DNA of 64,000 bases. Origin: Chiridota heheva (Eukaryota; Echinodermata; Holothuroidea; Apodida; Chiridotidae). This document shows positions 1 through 12,162 of the stretch, piece by piece. The notes under the pieces were generated by a model, which was not told the DNA's origin, did not search any database, and saw only the letters and a program-made list of their open reading frames with translations. The translations under genes and the position numbers were made by a program. The stretch lies in assembly GCA_020152595.1 (NCBI GenBank), contig JAIGNY010000196.1, forward strand, positions 715,001 to 779,000, read 5' to 3'. The number at the start of each line of letters is the position of its first letter. The stretch's first letter is position 1.

Positions 1-1512
1 ATATACCTTTCAAACTAGGGATTTTCCTGGACTACATAAAAATAATAATTGTGGGATTATAGAAGATTAGTGCAAATAGATCAAAAATTAAGCATTGATT
101 CTTGACGTATATAATCTTTTTTTTTTTGCTTTTATAAACTAAGCGGTCCAGATCATTAAGATGAAACTAGTTTCTTACTTCACCGCTTTCCAATAAACGG
201 ATAGCATACCTGATTATAGTATACAACCTATATGATTGAGAAAACCTAATAAGATGATCAACGAATGAATGGATCAATCTGTCAATGCAATGGAAGTAAT
301 AAATCATCCTAGTTAATGAAGATAAAATAAAAGTTTTTTTTTCTTTTTTTTAATCTCAGAGTAACCACTCGAAGCTATTTATCTGTTTGTTGTTGGACTT
401 GGTAACGGATAAGAGTTTGTGTACTTCTAGCACCTACTGCCTAATAAGTGTGTTTTGAAACTCGGATTTGTTCTCCGATAGAACCTAATCTACCTCAGAC
501 TACCTGACACCTGTACATGCGTCGTTCGATATAATCCTGATCAGATAATGGTCTTTGCACCATGCATTCGGCGAGTTACTGCAGACCATGTGTATCTGTA
601 GTGCATATAAATATGAAAACTACAAAATTGTCGTTTACCTTGGAGTGAGTCAATAAAATAAACTTTTGTGATTAATGATTATTAATTAATGATTAATTTC
701 ATTCAGAGAATTAGCGAAATCTCCATCTGTCTATACAGCATTACTTGCATTGTCTGAAATGACATCGAAAAATAATACGAAAATTCTAATAAATATCTAA
801 TTCGATAAAAAGTGTACAAGGTTTTATATTCTTATTCTAACAGTGCAAGAAAATATGCAAATGTGTGATGTCATCAGTTGAATAGCTGTTTATTGCCTTC
901 AAAGAATTTATTTGGGGATGATAATATAACTGCTATGACTGATAATCCTCCTTCCGGCTTCTGATTACAGTCCACTAAGAACATATAAACGGACTAGCAT
1001 CAGAGCATAGGGTCATGAAAACCCCAAAATAAGCACGTTAATTGGTCACAAACTCCTTTTAAAGCCTACCGAAATTTTATTCGAAACGAATGATTTCTAA
1101 TTATTCGTAAATTTTCCGGAACTCGGATCTATCATTATTAATTTATTACTTAATGATCAAAGTTCAACAGATTTTACAGGCAGCAAACATTCAACCCTGA
1201 ACACGGCGATTGTTGCCAGCCTCAAAAAGCGTGATTGCTTTGTGCAGGCAGGTGGTGTAATACACTTGCCCTCGTCTGGTATATGACCGGTAAAAGTTAC
1301 GCGACATGACGATTTCTAAATTTCAAACGTAAAGCAGAAAAATTAACATATGACTGTACAGTGATTTACAATATCACTGACATGGCCTTAAAATCAGTGG
1401 TGTATCTAGATTTTTCTTCCAAGGTCAAAAGGCAATACATTTTTCATGTTATTATCCATCTTATTTTTGACCCATGATCTAAGATTTACCTATTCTGTCT
1501 TTAATCTTGCAG
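1..1512 (+). other. Intron upstream of nkx2-2 terminal exon
   Basis: AT-rich sequence with no supportable coding exon. I looked for the NK2 family TN motif (core FSVKDIL) that exon 1 should encode and did not find it, so exon 1 is probably upstream of the window. The segment ends in a pyrimidine-rich acceptor (tctttaatcttgcag) at 1498-1512. Confidence 0.6.
1511..1512 (+). other. Splice acceptor AG of nkx2-2 last exon
   Basis: A pyrimidine-rich run followed by tgcag. Protein similarity to NK2 family members begins only downstream, and Nkx2-2 genes normally have their TN domain in a separate first exon. The upstream phase implied is one base of a codon. Confidence 0.75.
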
Positions 1513-2360
1513 CTTTGCCCCATCAGACGAATGCAACAATACCAAGCTACAACCCACCAACTGCGATCTCCAATTCTAATTCATCCAGCATCGCAAATCA
1601 TAAGGAGAAAGAGGACAGCGACAGCAACAGTGTCGCTTCACCTCAGCCAAAAGACTCTGAGAAAATCGCTGTTAAAGACGAACATGCAGACAATGATGAT
1701 ACTTGTGAAAATACGGGTGACCCGCCCAAAAAACGAAAACGTCGGGTGTTATTCTCAAAAGCACAAACCTACGAGTTAGAAAGAAGATTCCGACAACAGC
1801 GTTATCTCTCAGCACCGGAACGAGAACATCTTGCAAGTATCATTCGGTTAACGCCAACTCAAGTGAAAATTTGGTTTCAGAACCATCGGTACAAGCTCAA
1901 GCGATCTCGGCAAGAAAAAGGACTTGATTTAAACCCTCTGCCGTCTCCGCGGAGAGTCGCTGTACCTGTTCTTGTGAGGGATGGAAAACCATGTGGTGCA
2001 AGTGTGGGTTCGTTCAACGGGGCTGTGCATGGTCACCAGCACGGGGCCTCTGCAGGTGGTTCTGTGGCTGCTGCCGCGGCGGCCGCTGCGGCATCAGCCT
2101 GCATGTCAGCCGCCGCCAAACAGCATCATCAGAGTATGGCCGCAGATTCTTTCTTCAGTCCAACGGCGGCGGTGACGGCGCCTCCGTCATTACAACACCA
2201 TATGCAGCCGTATTCATCAGCGTGTAGTTACGGTACTTCCATGTCAGCAAATCCTTATAATTCAAGTTGTAACTATGGGTCGTTTGCGAGTAACATTGCG
2301 ATGACCAATAACATGCAAATGCAGTACAATGGAACAATGGCCCAACATTGGGCATGGTGA
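1513..2360 (+). CDS. nkx2-2: Nkx2-2 homeobox transcription factor, terminal coding exon (partial)
   Basis: Sequence-specific nuclear transcription factor of the NK2 class; in bilaterians Nkx2-2 patterns ventral or medial neural tissue and endodermal cells. The exon opens after the acceptor AG at 1511-1512; its first two bases complete a codon split by the intron. The ATG at 1446 lies in the intron and is not the start. Order of features: a Ser/Asn/acidic linker; the homeodomain at 1731-1910 with [10 protein letters not shown] (Tyr54, diagnostic of NK2); a basic run KKRKRR at its front; the NK2-specific domain [15 protein letters not shown] at 1950-1994; an alanine tract near 2069-2097; a His/Gln/Asn/Met-rich tail; and a C-terminus ending QHWAW, close to the vertebrate Nkx2-2 ending. 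The linker PLPSPRR just before the specific domain and the [18 protein letters not shown] helix favour Nkx2-2 over Nkx2-1. Stop TGA at 2358-2360. The reading frame is intact. Confidence 0.95.
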
Positions 2361-2459
2361 TGCTGTATCATATAAACAATTATAAATACGACAAGATCAG
2401 ATTTAGCTGTTAAACATTTTATAAATATAATGAATCTGACGTATAGCAAAACCCACCTC

Positions 2460-2800
2460 GCCGACTATATTAGAACTATTTACCCATTACGTTGAATCCC
2501 ATGGCATTGCAAAAAAAAAAAAAAAAAACTTTTGTTAAAAGTGTAAGGACAAGAAGTAAAGAAAACTTCTCTAACCCACCTGACTGCCAGAATTATTTCC
2601 CCAGTGTGTTGGATAACATAAATGCAAGAAATAACTTTTTTATCAGAAACATATCGCTTTTACATGGACAAGAAGTAAAAATATTTAAAACCCCGTGGCC
2701 TGCTGACTGCCGGAACTATTTCCACGTTGCGTTGGATCCCATCAGTTCTTGCAATAACTTTGCAACAGCAACATGTCACTTTTCAAAGGTTTTCTGTGCC
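2460..2800. repeat. Tandem repeat of about 120 bp, about 2.5 copies, 3' of nkx2-2
   Basis: Units start at gttgaatccc (2491), gttggataac (2608) and gttggatccc (2731). Each full unit holds an aagaagtaaa segment and ends with a GACTGCC(A/G)GAA(T/C)TATTTCC-like segment. A partial unit precedes the first. A 133-codon open frame spans the repeats, but it has a poly-lysine start from an A run and no family resemblance, so I treat it as repeat and not gene. It may lie in the nkx2-2 3' UTR. Confidence 0.65.
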
Positions 2801-3222
2801 CATACACCTTTAAGAAAATATGCAACGCATGCATATATAAGTGTGGCAAATCAAGAGGCAGACATGATTAGCTTGGTGCTATCCTTGTGGTAAAATTATT
2901 TCGCTTATTAGTACTTCAAAGAATTTTAATTTCTTCATTGTTTTTCTAACTGATCAAGAATGTTGTGATGCTTTTACAAATATTTGATGTACGTTTTTAT
3001 GTTTGAAGAACAATTGGTTCATCAAACCCCGGGGCAAGGAGGGCGTGAATCGGCAGGGTAGAATACATGCTGACACACTTTTAAATATGTCACGGCGTGT
3101 ATTCCTGGTTTCATGTCCAATGTAATGAGGATGAAAAAGGGAGGGAGGGGGGGATAATCATACGTCCTCCTCAATAACAAATTTAGTTATAACATAACTC
3201 CTCACCTATGCGCAGGGGGGAA

Positions 3223-3322
3223 GTGGCGCATTAGATAAGTGGCGGCCTGTTGGGAATTTGGCGCTCGGTTACTCTGTACCCATGAAATTTACTCATCCTT
3301 CACGCCTTATTGTTGCGCCACT
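3223..3322. mobile_element. Short MITE-like element with AGTGGCGCA ends
   Basis: The left end AGTGGCGCAT and the right end TTGCGCCACT are inverted copies about 100 bp apart. The same end pair occurs at 50143-50271, and a related CAGTGGCG...CGCCACCATTG pair at 23540-23745. Confidence 0.5.
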
Positions 3323-3759
3323 GTACATGAGGCACAGCACTTGTAATAAAGCAAAATAATACAGACCAGCTCAAGATGATTCACCTCATAAAACATATTA
3401 CAGCAAATTTTAGATTAATTTAAGTCGGATAATACTGTAATGTGGATAATGTAAATCTAAAGTCCGCTTCGTTAAGAGATCTACTATCATGTAAAGGCGG
3501 CATTAATTACATTTTGTCAAATGCTAGTATTTGGAACTTGACCACAACCACAAATAAATTCTAGGTAGAATTGTTATTTCCGGTCATATTTAGAGTCTGA
3601 AAGTGATGAAAGGAGCTCTCGACCGAAATGTGAGGGCGTCTTTTTTGTAGGAATTTCGTCCACATCCAATCAAATCTCGCGACCCGTTTTTCAGTTCATC
3701 TATTCAAAGAATAGTAGAGCTATTTTACTACCCCCGGCGTCGGCGTCCGGTTAGAATTT

Positions 3760-4350
3760 TGGTTAAAGTTTGCATAACTTAAGTTATGAATGGTGTACAA
3801 TCATGTGACTTGGCATAGGGGTACAGGACATGGGCCCTGATCAAATGAGCATGATTTGGGGGTTGTGTGTGCATACTGATTAGCCTTTTTGCATAACAAT
3901 GAAAATATTTGTCAGATTCAAGTTTTTGGTTAAAGTTTTCATAACTTATGAACTTATTTAAAGAGCATTGTCTATACTTAATGGTGATGTGAAGTGTGCA
4001 TATTAATTAGGTTATTTGTATAAGAATAGACTCGTATAAAATGTTTAACATGAGCGAAGATTTTCAGTTATGAATGGTGTGCATTCATGTAACTTGACAC
4101 AGGGAGAAAAGACATGGGTAGTGTTCAATAGGCATGATTCGGGGTAACGTGAGTGCATACTAATTAGCTTATTTGCATAACAATAAAATTATTTGTATCT
4201 GTGGTATCTCTTGAATTAAAGTGGGTGTGGTGATTTTGCTTAAAGAAATGATCATTCTGGTGAGGTATAGTGTGCATATTAATTAGGTTAATTGCATAAA
4301 AATAGACTTTGCTGCAAAATGTTTGACCTGAGATAAAAAAGACTCACTGA
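3760..4350. repeat. Diverged tandem duplication, period about 285 bp
   Basis: The motif order gttatgaatggtgt, then gacatggg, then gcatgatt, then gcatac(t)(g/a)attagc and gcataacaat appears twice (about 3784-3910 and 4068-4190). The following blocks ending gtgtgcatattaattaggtta also appear twice (about 3994 and 4268). Confidence 0.6.
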
Positions 4351-4554
4351 CTTCACATTTCTAGTTTTGTTATGATATTGACATGATATAAATAGGAATC
4401 AATTTTTTTGTCTTGCCATGATTAAAGAAGCAAATAAAAGTTTCCTTGCTTCTAAAGAATTTTAAATTAGGGGTTTAGGAAATATAAACAATAAGTGGAA
4501 TGTGGGGTAGACGATAAGATGATAATAAAGTAGCTGAAGGAATTAGGATGAGGG

Positions 4555-4800
4555 TGGAATTTCATGTGGGACAGGGTCGAATTTTATGTAGGGCAGGGTG
4601 AATCGGGATGTGGGTCAGGATGCGTTGGCATGTTGGACATGCGGGTGGGTTGGCATGCAGAACAGGGTGGATTGACATGTGGAACAGGGTGGAATGGCAT
4701 GTGGTTGGGTGTCATCTGGATTTCAGTTGTGATGGCATGTGGGTCATGCAAGTGGTGGAATGACATACAGTATATATCTGGTTTTCAGGTATAATTGCAT
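4555..4800. repeat. Degenerate GT-rich minisatellite (about 25 bp unit)
   Basis: Repeated variants of ATGTGGGACAGGGTGGAATGG and TTGGCATG occur throughout. The open frames on both strands here come from the repeat. Confidence 0.5.
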
Positions 4801-6887
4801 GGAGTATAAGCATGGGATGACACCTGGGACAATTTGGAATGTAGGCCAGTCTGGAATATGCATTATTAGTGGTGAGGTTATTTGTATCGTTTTCAATGTC
4901 TAGTTTGTCATACGTTAAGCAATATTGTTTCGCATAATTTTGCTTTAATGTTATTGTACATTTTTTATGTTGCTTGACACACATTTGTTTTAATTGGAAG
5001 CTGTATTACAATCTAAGATGTAGTTCTGGGAATATGTAGGGGTTGGGGGAGGGTACAGGTTGGAAAGACTTAATGACATTCTTTCATTGACATTGGCAAG
5101 TTAGGGCCTCCCCTTTCTTTGTTGTTCAATTGATAGAACTAAAAGAGGTGTTATAGTTCTAAAGACTGCTAGCTTTGACATGTTTTCTGAGTTACTGCAT
5201 GGGTGAGGTAACCTTGAGTTTTTTTTGGCTTAAAATATCTGGGAAAACTCAAAGATATTTTGAAGCTTGTAGTAAAATGTTGTGAAAATTAACAATGAAA
5301 ATGTAATCTTTCAAAGCTCAAGTAATTTGAAATTATCTGCCCCTACTACCCTATGTACTTTCCTCAATAAGCCCATTCTCTATACCAGCTTTGAATAGTC
5401 GAGCATACTGTCCTTACGACAGTTCTTGTTCATGTATTTAATTTAAATGGAAGTTTATTCACTCGCCAAGTGCTCTCAATGAAAGTTTGTTCACTTGCTG
5501 AGTGCTCTCGAACGAACGTTCACTGTGTGTGAACGTCAGCACATGTTAAGCCTTCCAGTCTTCTCTTCTTCTTCTGGCATGGTACTAATAGTGACAAAAT
5601 TATAGGGCCCAAGTTAAACTCAAAGCTTGATATTTTAAACCGGGGCCTAGGAGGATTGACTAAGACTGTAGTAACGTATGACTATGAGTATTTGACTGTA
5701 ACGTTAGTGTATTAAACGTGACCCTTTTTCAAAAATATCATGTCCTAATGTTATAATGTTATTACACTTGCCTAACGACACAGTAAGAATCGACGTACGA
5801 AGTTGTCGTTGATTTATTACCAAAAATGACCATTGAAATGAGTTACAACCATGAAAAGACGCCAACTCCAAGCAAAGTTCATTGGGTGAACACGTTTACA
5901 AGAAAAAAAAATAACGAAATAACTTCATGTGCATTTGTCAAGTCCTAACAACCGGCCGAGTACCCTACACATCTAGGCCTATGTGCATGATTGACAGCAC
6001 AGCAAAGCTATAAATATTCAAATCCAAAGAGGTTGTGTGAAAAATCTATACAAGAAACGCACTCCATTATTTGGGAGACTCCAATAAAATACGTCCTCAC
6101 TTTTTGGTCGAGTGTTCCTTTAAATAAAGATTTTAATAATCCTATACTTTAGCAAAATTGGACAAGATTCTTTATCATCGACCATCTGTAACATAGTTTT
6201 TTCGAACTTGAAAGTAATGTTATACAAAGAGTATAAAGCTCTTCTATCAGTCTATATCATGTCAATTAATTTGTAAGCGTCCAGAGGAAGAATAGAATAC
6301 GTAATTGATAATTAAACGGTCAGTCATGTCCATCTTATGTGAAACAAAAGATTAATAAAATAGGACTGGAATTCTCGTCCCATTCAAGGTAAACAATTTC
6401 ACAGTTCTTCTTTAAATAAATGACTGGCGATGTCTGCTGATATAAAATGACGTCACTAAGTTATTTTTGTTGTTAATGAATGTTCTGTTCTGGTCTCTTT
6501 TGAACTGTTCATTTTAAGAACTCTGATTCTCAAGGAAACTTCCAACTAAGTCTGATTCTCATCAAGTTTTATGTGCGTCATATTTATTTAGTTTCTTCGA
6601 GTGAAGCAGAATATATTATCAATTACTATTAGATCATACTTCAATATTTTTCTACCGCCGAGTTATCTAAATATCGATGTTGATTATGGTTAGTTCAACC
6701 TGGTTGCATTGTCAGTTGCGGTCTAGGGGAGTGAAAAGACATAGCTGCGCCCCACAGAGGAAAACGTTAGATATTAATACTATAAACGTCACAAATATCG
6801 CTCATGATTTAGGAATCATTTTCATGGAGCAAATCTCTGACCAAGTTCGGTCAGTGGTAAAACTAGAGCAAGTGTTCTAAATTAATT

Positions 6888-7345
6888 TTTTGACAAAGCG
6901 CGTGACAAAATTAGCATCACGTGACAAACAAAACACGTCAAAACAACCCCTGAATATCTGAGAGCGCGCGCGATAAGAATGATGTATGCCAGATGTCGGC
7001 GGTTCTCTTATCGGCCTTCATTTGACAATCCGCGAGTCTGCCCATTTTATAGCGCAACTAAAGATAACATTTTGCTTGATAAGCCGCGATGATATAGTGC
7101 GCAGATCTGCCTAGGAAAACCCCAAAATAAACAAGTATTTTGGAATTTTTACTGATCTCATTCAAATTTTTTTTTTTTCCGCTACGACTATTGTTCGCGG
7201 GCCAGAGTGGATTGTCCCGCGAGCCAAAATTGGCCCGCGAGCCGCCTATTAAGAATTGCCGAACAAGAGGTTTCAGTACAATTTCTTTCAAAATAGGCCT
7301 ATATCAAAAAACCATAAAGCCGTACTTATCAAAGTTGGTTTAACA
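6888..7345. repeat. Dispersed repeat R1, copy 1
   Basis: Highly similar, in the same orientation, to 47798-48215. Shared blocks include CACGTGACAAACAAAAC, GATGTCGGCGGTTCTCTTAT, AATCCGCGAGTCTGCCCATT and TGATATAGTGCGCAGATCTG, then a tract rich in GGCCCGCGAGCC. It is CpG-rich compared with its flanks. No coding signal is visible, so it is probably a non-autonomous mobile element of unknown class. Confidence 0.7.
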
Positions 7346-10315
7346 TGATCAATTTGCAGGTTTTTTTACTTATTGTGATGCAAATGTATTTTGTATGACA
7401 TGGCATAGTACTTCTCCATTTAGTATACTTTCATTAAATTTTAACTGAAATTATTTGAAGGACAAAATCAGATCTGGCCTTGAACCTCTACCATATCCAT
7501 GTGTCATATGAATATCTCCGATATGTTTATATTTGTCGATGAAGAATTTGGGGGAGGAATTAAAAGAATTATGTACAAAATTAGGCATTACCCCTTTCTT
7601 ACATCACAAATTTTACATATATGAAATAAATATTCAAATGTGGTGAGTCAGAACTCGAAGTTGGAGCATATATACACTGATAAAGAAAGCTTTATGGGAA
7701 ATTCACGTTCGCAGTCGATGCCGGATGCATTTATCAGTCTATAATCCAAATTGTTCATCAGTCTTGTTATAATTTCAGTCTATATAGTCTTTTTTAGGAA
7801 ACCTCAGATATTGTATATATAAGGGTAGCATTGTTTATTATATATATATATAAATATATATATATATATGGTTCAGTTTTGTACACAGGCAGGTGTTCAC
7901 TATTTGTAAATTGTACAAAATGTTTGTAAATCATTTATGAAACCCCATGAACATCTCCATGTAGCGACTGAAAAATAATAAATGACAAAGAAATCAACAT
8001 TAATACTTGTGATTGATTAATTTCTTCTTTTTTGTTTTAAGAACTATAGGCACCATAACATTGTCCGAAAATCGTAACAATATTTTTTGTTTACCAACAT
8101 CGGTTGTACATTAACTAGTTTACAGCATTGTTTAATTTTCAGGCTTGATTTTCTTCGGAAACCTTGGGACATTTGCTTTCAGTCATCAACCACTTTTTGA
8201 ATCCGAATTTAAGGGCCTTGCATGGGGTGTTATCAAGTTATTGAATTCAGGGCTCTTATTTTAGTTATTGCCACCTCGATTACTTTCAATTAGACCTTAA
8301 AGAGCAAATCTAAGTGAAGTAGTCTTTAAATTGTGAATATAACATATCATTTTTTGAGCTATGCATAATCAAATGTTGACATTTTTTCAATAATTTTGCG
8401 ACATCATATACCTTATTCTATTAGGATAGAAGTTGGTTGAGTTATAGCTCGGTCAAACGATTTTGATACATTAGGCATGGTCCAAAACATAAGATTTATG
8501 GTCCCAAGTTGACGATATTTAAGATGCATACGGACACAAAGGGGATCACAATCTGATCTACAAGTCGACCCAAAGAGTGAAAGGGGCGTATGAGGAGTAG
8601 CCTTTTAAATAAGCTACTAGTAATTAATTCGAAGACGCAATGACGTACTAGATTATAACATGGTTTTTTTGTAAAACAAAAAAATTGAAAGAGCATACTT
8701 TTACAGCCAATTTGGTACAAAAATCAGGTTGATATCATATTCCGTTCAAGAGATATGGATTTTTAAAGATTTCCCAATTGCATTTTGAAGTTTTTGTAAA
8801 GTATGATGAATTCATGTTTGATGATGTCATCGGTCATACAGACAATTCCATTGCAGATCTTTATGTATTTTTTTGAAAGTTAATTGGTTGTTTCTGTATA
8901 ATTAGAAACAATTTTCTAAAAGTTATTGAAGTAGGATATATTTGGCTATGTATATTACCTAACTTTCATAAATTTATTTTTCTAGAAAGTTTTATTAACA
9001 AAAAAGGATGATAGATTTGAATAAAATACATAAACTTTGAGGGAGAATGTGTTGCTGTGATGTCATGCAGTCATACTGAGCCTTTTCCTATTCGTTTATT
9101 GCCATTTTTTGTGGACCTTAACATTTGAATATCTCCTGGTAGGAATAACATATCAACATGATTTTTGTACTTAATTTTTTCTATTTCTTATGAAAGCCTA
9201 CGGAAAAAACATGGGAATATTCCTTTAATGAAAACACTGTAGCCAGACAACTTTTAGTATCGTACATGCAGATATGTGTTAACCGAACACTTTAGTCGTC
9301 GATATACCATTCAATTCTCCGATTCAAATTCAGAAACTGGCCGGTTTGGCGTGCTAACCCGTTATGTCTGTATGTGGTTGTTCCAGAGGCGTGGGCAGCG
9401 GGGCAGACTTACTAATGAGGGTCTTTCACCTATCCGGTTGCATACTTTGTTCTCGGCTCGGAGGTGAAATTTGGAAATTATTTACATAGAAATGAAAAAT
9501 GTTGTAAACCTTTTTCATATTTTGGTACAATTTCACTCAAATTGGCCCAAAATTACCAAAAACTGGCTAAATTTTTCCGAAACCTGGCCAAATTTAGGGA
9601 AAATTAGCCAAAATTCCTGAAAAATTCCTGAAAATAAAGGAAATTTCCTGTAATTTAAAGGGGATTTCCCGATTAACCGAATCTTTTGATTGAAATTTTA
9701 CCACTGCAATTTTTCCATTTGTAAGGGGATTTTTTTTTTTTTTTTTTTTTTTTTTGGGGCTCCCTGTCCTCCCACACACACAGACACGCACTCTAATACA
9801 CCCACCCACACACGCACTCCCCATCCCCCACACACACGTGTGAGAGATGACTCTTCCTATACGCGCTCCTGAGATGTTCAGTTGTTGCCGAGTTCCCAAT
9901 CGCGAGAGGATTATTAGAAACAAGCCTTCTCTACCTGCCTTTGCAACATAGGGCCCAGAGATGACTCTTGGTCCACTGAAAAGTAAATCGAGAGTGACAC
10001 GGATGCCAATCATTATCTATACAAGAACCTGAAAAAGAAAAAGAATTAATACAAAACAGAAAGAGCAATAGAAGCCAGCCTATCGATAACACATTTGGAT
10101 TGTTAGGGCATGTAGGGACGCACTGGTCACTAATCAATATCGGCTTTGTGTTCTTTTGTTAACATGTTACTGGATCCATTGGTATCCATCAAGAACAGTG
10201 TTGTTTGGCAAATTCTCTCCCTTTCCAGAAAAATCATTTGTAATTCTTTCTTTCTACTGGATAACAAATTAATTCTGCATCGCAGCAGAACTTGGAAACA
10301 AAAAGAAGCAACAGC
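7346..10315. other. Intergenic, no gene recognised
   Basis: AT-rich, with no coding signal that I can support. It holds a short (TA)n run near 7842-7869, a T run at about 9729-9755 followed by (CA)n-type sequence at 9771-9840, and a possible polyadenylation-type AATAAA near 7976 with no gene to attach it to. Confidence 0.5.
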
Positions 10316-10649
10316 CAGTAAGGGAGAATCCTAAACTTTTGGTGTAATAAGAAAATGCACCAAAACTTGAAGCTTTGTATTCATTAAGATCCATGAAGGC
10401 CGCCATTTTAACTTGTGATAACATTATATCAATAGGATGAAATTGAAATGTCCGCGCTTGTATCTAATGAATATTCAATTAATATTGGGTTTTTCCTTTC
10501 AAAAATACCCTCCACGTTCTCATCAAAAATCCACATTGACTTAACGTTATCACTACACTTAAAATGGCGGCCTTCATGATCTTATTGAATACAAAGCTCC
10601 AAATTTTGTTGTATTTATTATTACACCAAAAGTCCAGGATTCTCTCCTG
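10316..10649. mobile_element. 334-bp palindromic MITE with 5-bp TSD ACAGC
   Basis: The two halves are long imperfect inverted repeats (about 110 bp): GAGAATCC..ACTTTTGGTGTAATAA, then TTTGTATTCA(T/A)TAAGATC, then ATGAAGGCCGCCATTTTAA. Ends are CAGTAAGGGAG and CTCTCCTG. The direct duplication ACAGC flanks it at 10311-10315 and 10650-10654. No coding capacity, so it was mobilised in trans by an unknown DNA transposase. Confidence 0.8.
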
Positions 10650-11239
10650 ACAGCTATTTAGCTAGGGTAACATGACACAACCTTTGACCTGTTCAATGAC
10701 GGCTGCAGGATTTTGATGCTTGGGTGGCAAGACTCCAGAAAAAGTCCATAAATCGGAAAAATATGTCACTTTACAAAGTGGTGGAAAGCAATTTCGAAGA
10801 GGAGCAAATAACTCCGTACCCCCTTCCTTCTCCCCATAGCACCGCCATTGAAAAATAACAATATGAAGAAGATACCTAATTAAAACAAAAAATACCTTTT
10901 TTATTTTTGGCATTTTTTGCTACAAATTGATTATCAGACATCACAATTTCCTGATTTTCCCGCAATTTCTACCCATATAGGTTTACTACTCAGTGTGGCA
11001 ATAGAAAAGAGGGAATTTGATTTGTATTATTTCAAACGAAAATATACCATCTTGCACTTTGTTAGTCCAAAATGTCTTGCAAATACGGAATCGGTATGAA
11101 ATTCCCCCGCATGATAGAAACGTCCCGTCTATCGTCTATCAGCCTGCCATCGCATACGAATCTCTCAACTTCGGTTGCATGATGAAAATGGGAGGGGTAT
11201 TGTATTATCAATAATGCTCCAAAAGGGCAAACATTTTTC

Positions 11240-11530
11240 TGATTGCATCATGACAAATTAAAATGTAAATCATTTGCAGCCCCCAAACTCTGGAACATTC
11301 TCCCAATCTACATCAGAAATGCCCCTACTTAAGATATTTTAAAGAGTGTATTGAAAACACACCTTTTCATGAGTTACCCTCATTGGACCTTGTAAGTTTA
11401 TCCTGCTTGTATCTTTTTAAGTATGGTTTTTTGTTCTCTTACTGTTTGTATCTTAAGGTTTTCTCATGTTATATTTGTTTTTGTAAGCGCATTGAGACCG
11501 TTTGGTATAATGCGCTCTATAAAGATATAA
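11240..11530 (+). pseudogene. 3' end of a dead non-LTR retrotransposon (LINE)
   Basis: The frame from about 11246 reads CKSFAAPKLWNILPIYIRNA, then DILKSVLKTHLF after one in-frame TAA. This matches the well-known C-terminal tail of reverse transcriptases of the CR1/Rex/jockey group (form: A(P)xLWNSLPxxIRxAxS..FKxxLKTxLF). It is followed by the typical 3' UTR ending (aagcgcattgagaccgtttg, gcgctctataaaga), which runs straight into (ATT)n. The copy is heavily 5'-truncated and inactive. Confidence 0.8.

Positions 11531-12162
<632 letters not shown>

Larger units (their letters stand above)
3609..6121. mobile_element. 2.5-kb TIR element, 'GCCCTCACTTT' family
   Basis: Left end AAAGGAGCTCTCGACCGAAA and right end (reverse complement) AAAGGAACACTCGACCAAAA both run into GTGAGG(G/A)CGT. 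These match the ends of the 236-bp element at 39585-39820 and the single end at 61843-61889. The interior holds tandem blocks (3760-4350) and a GGGACAGGGT-type array (4555-4800). No transposase frame is visible, so it is non-autonomous or contains later insertions. No clear TSD was seen. It could also be two unrelated ends of the same family. Confidence 0.5.

Noticed and set aside
2492..2893. 133-codon ORF after nkx2-2
   Set aside because: Starts in an A run and spans diverged tandem repeats whose units are not in the same frame.
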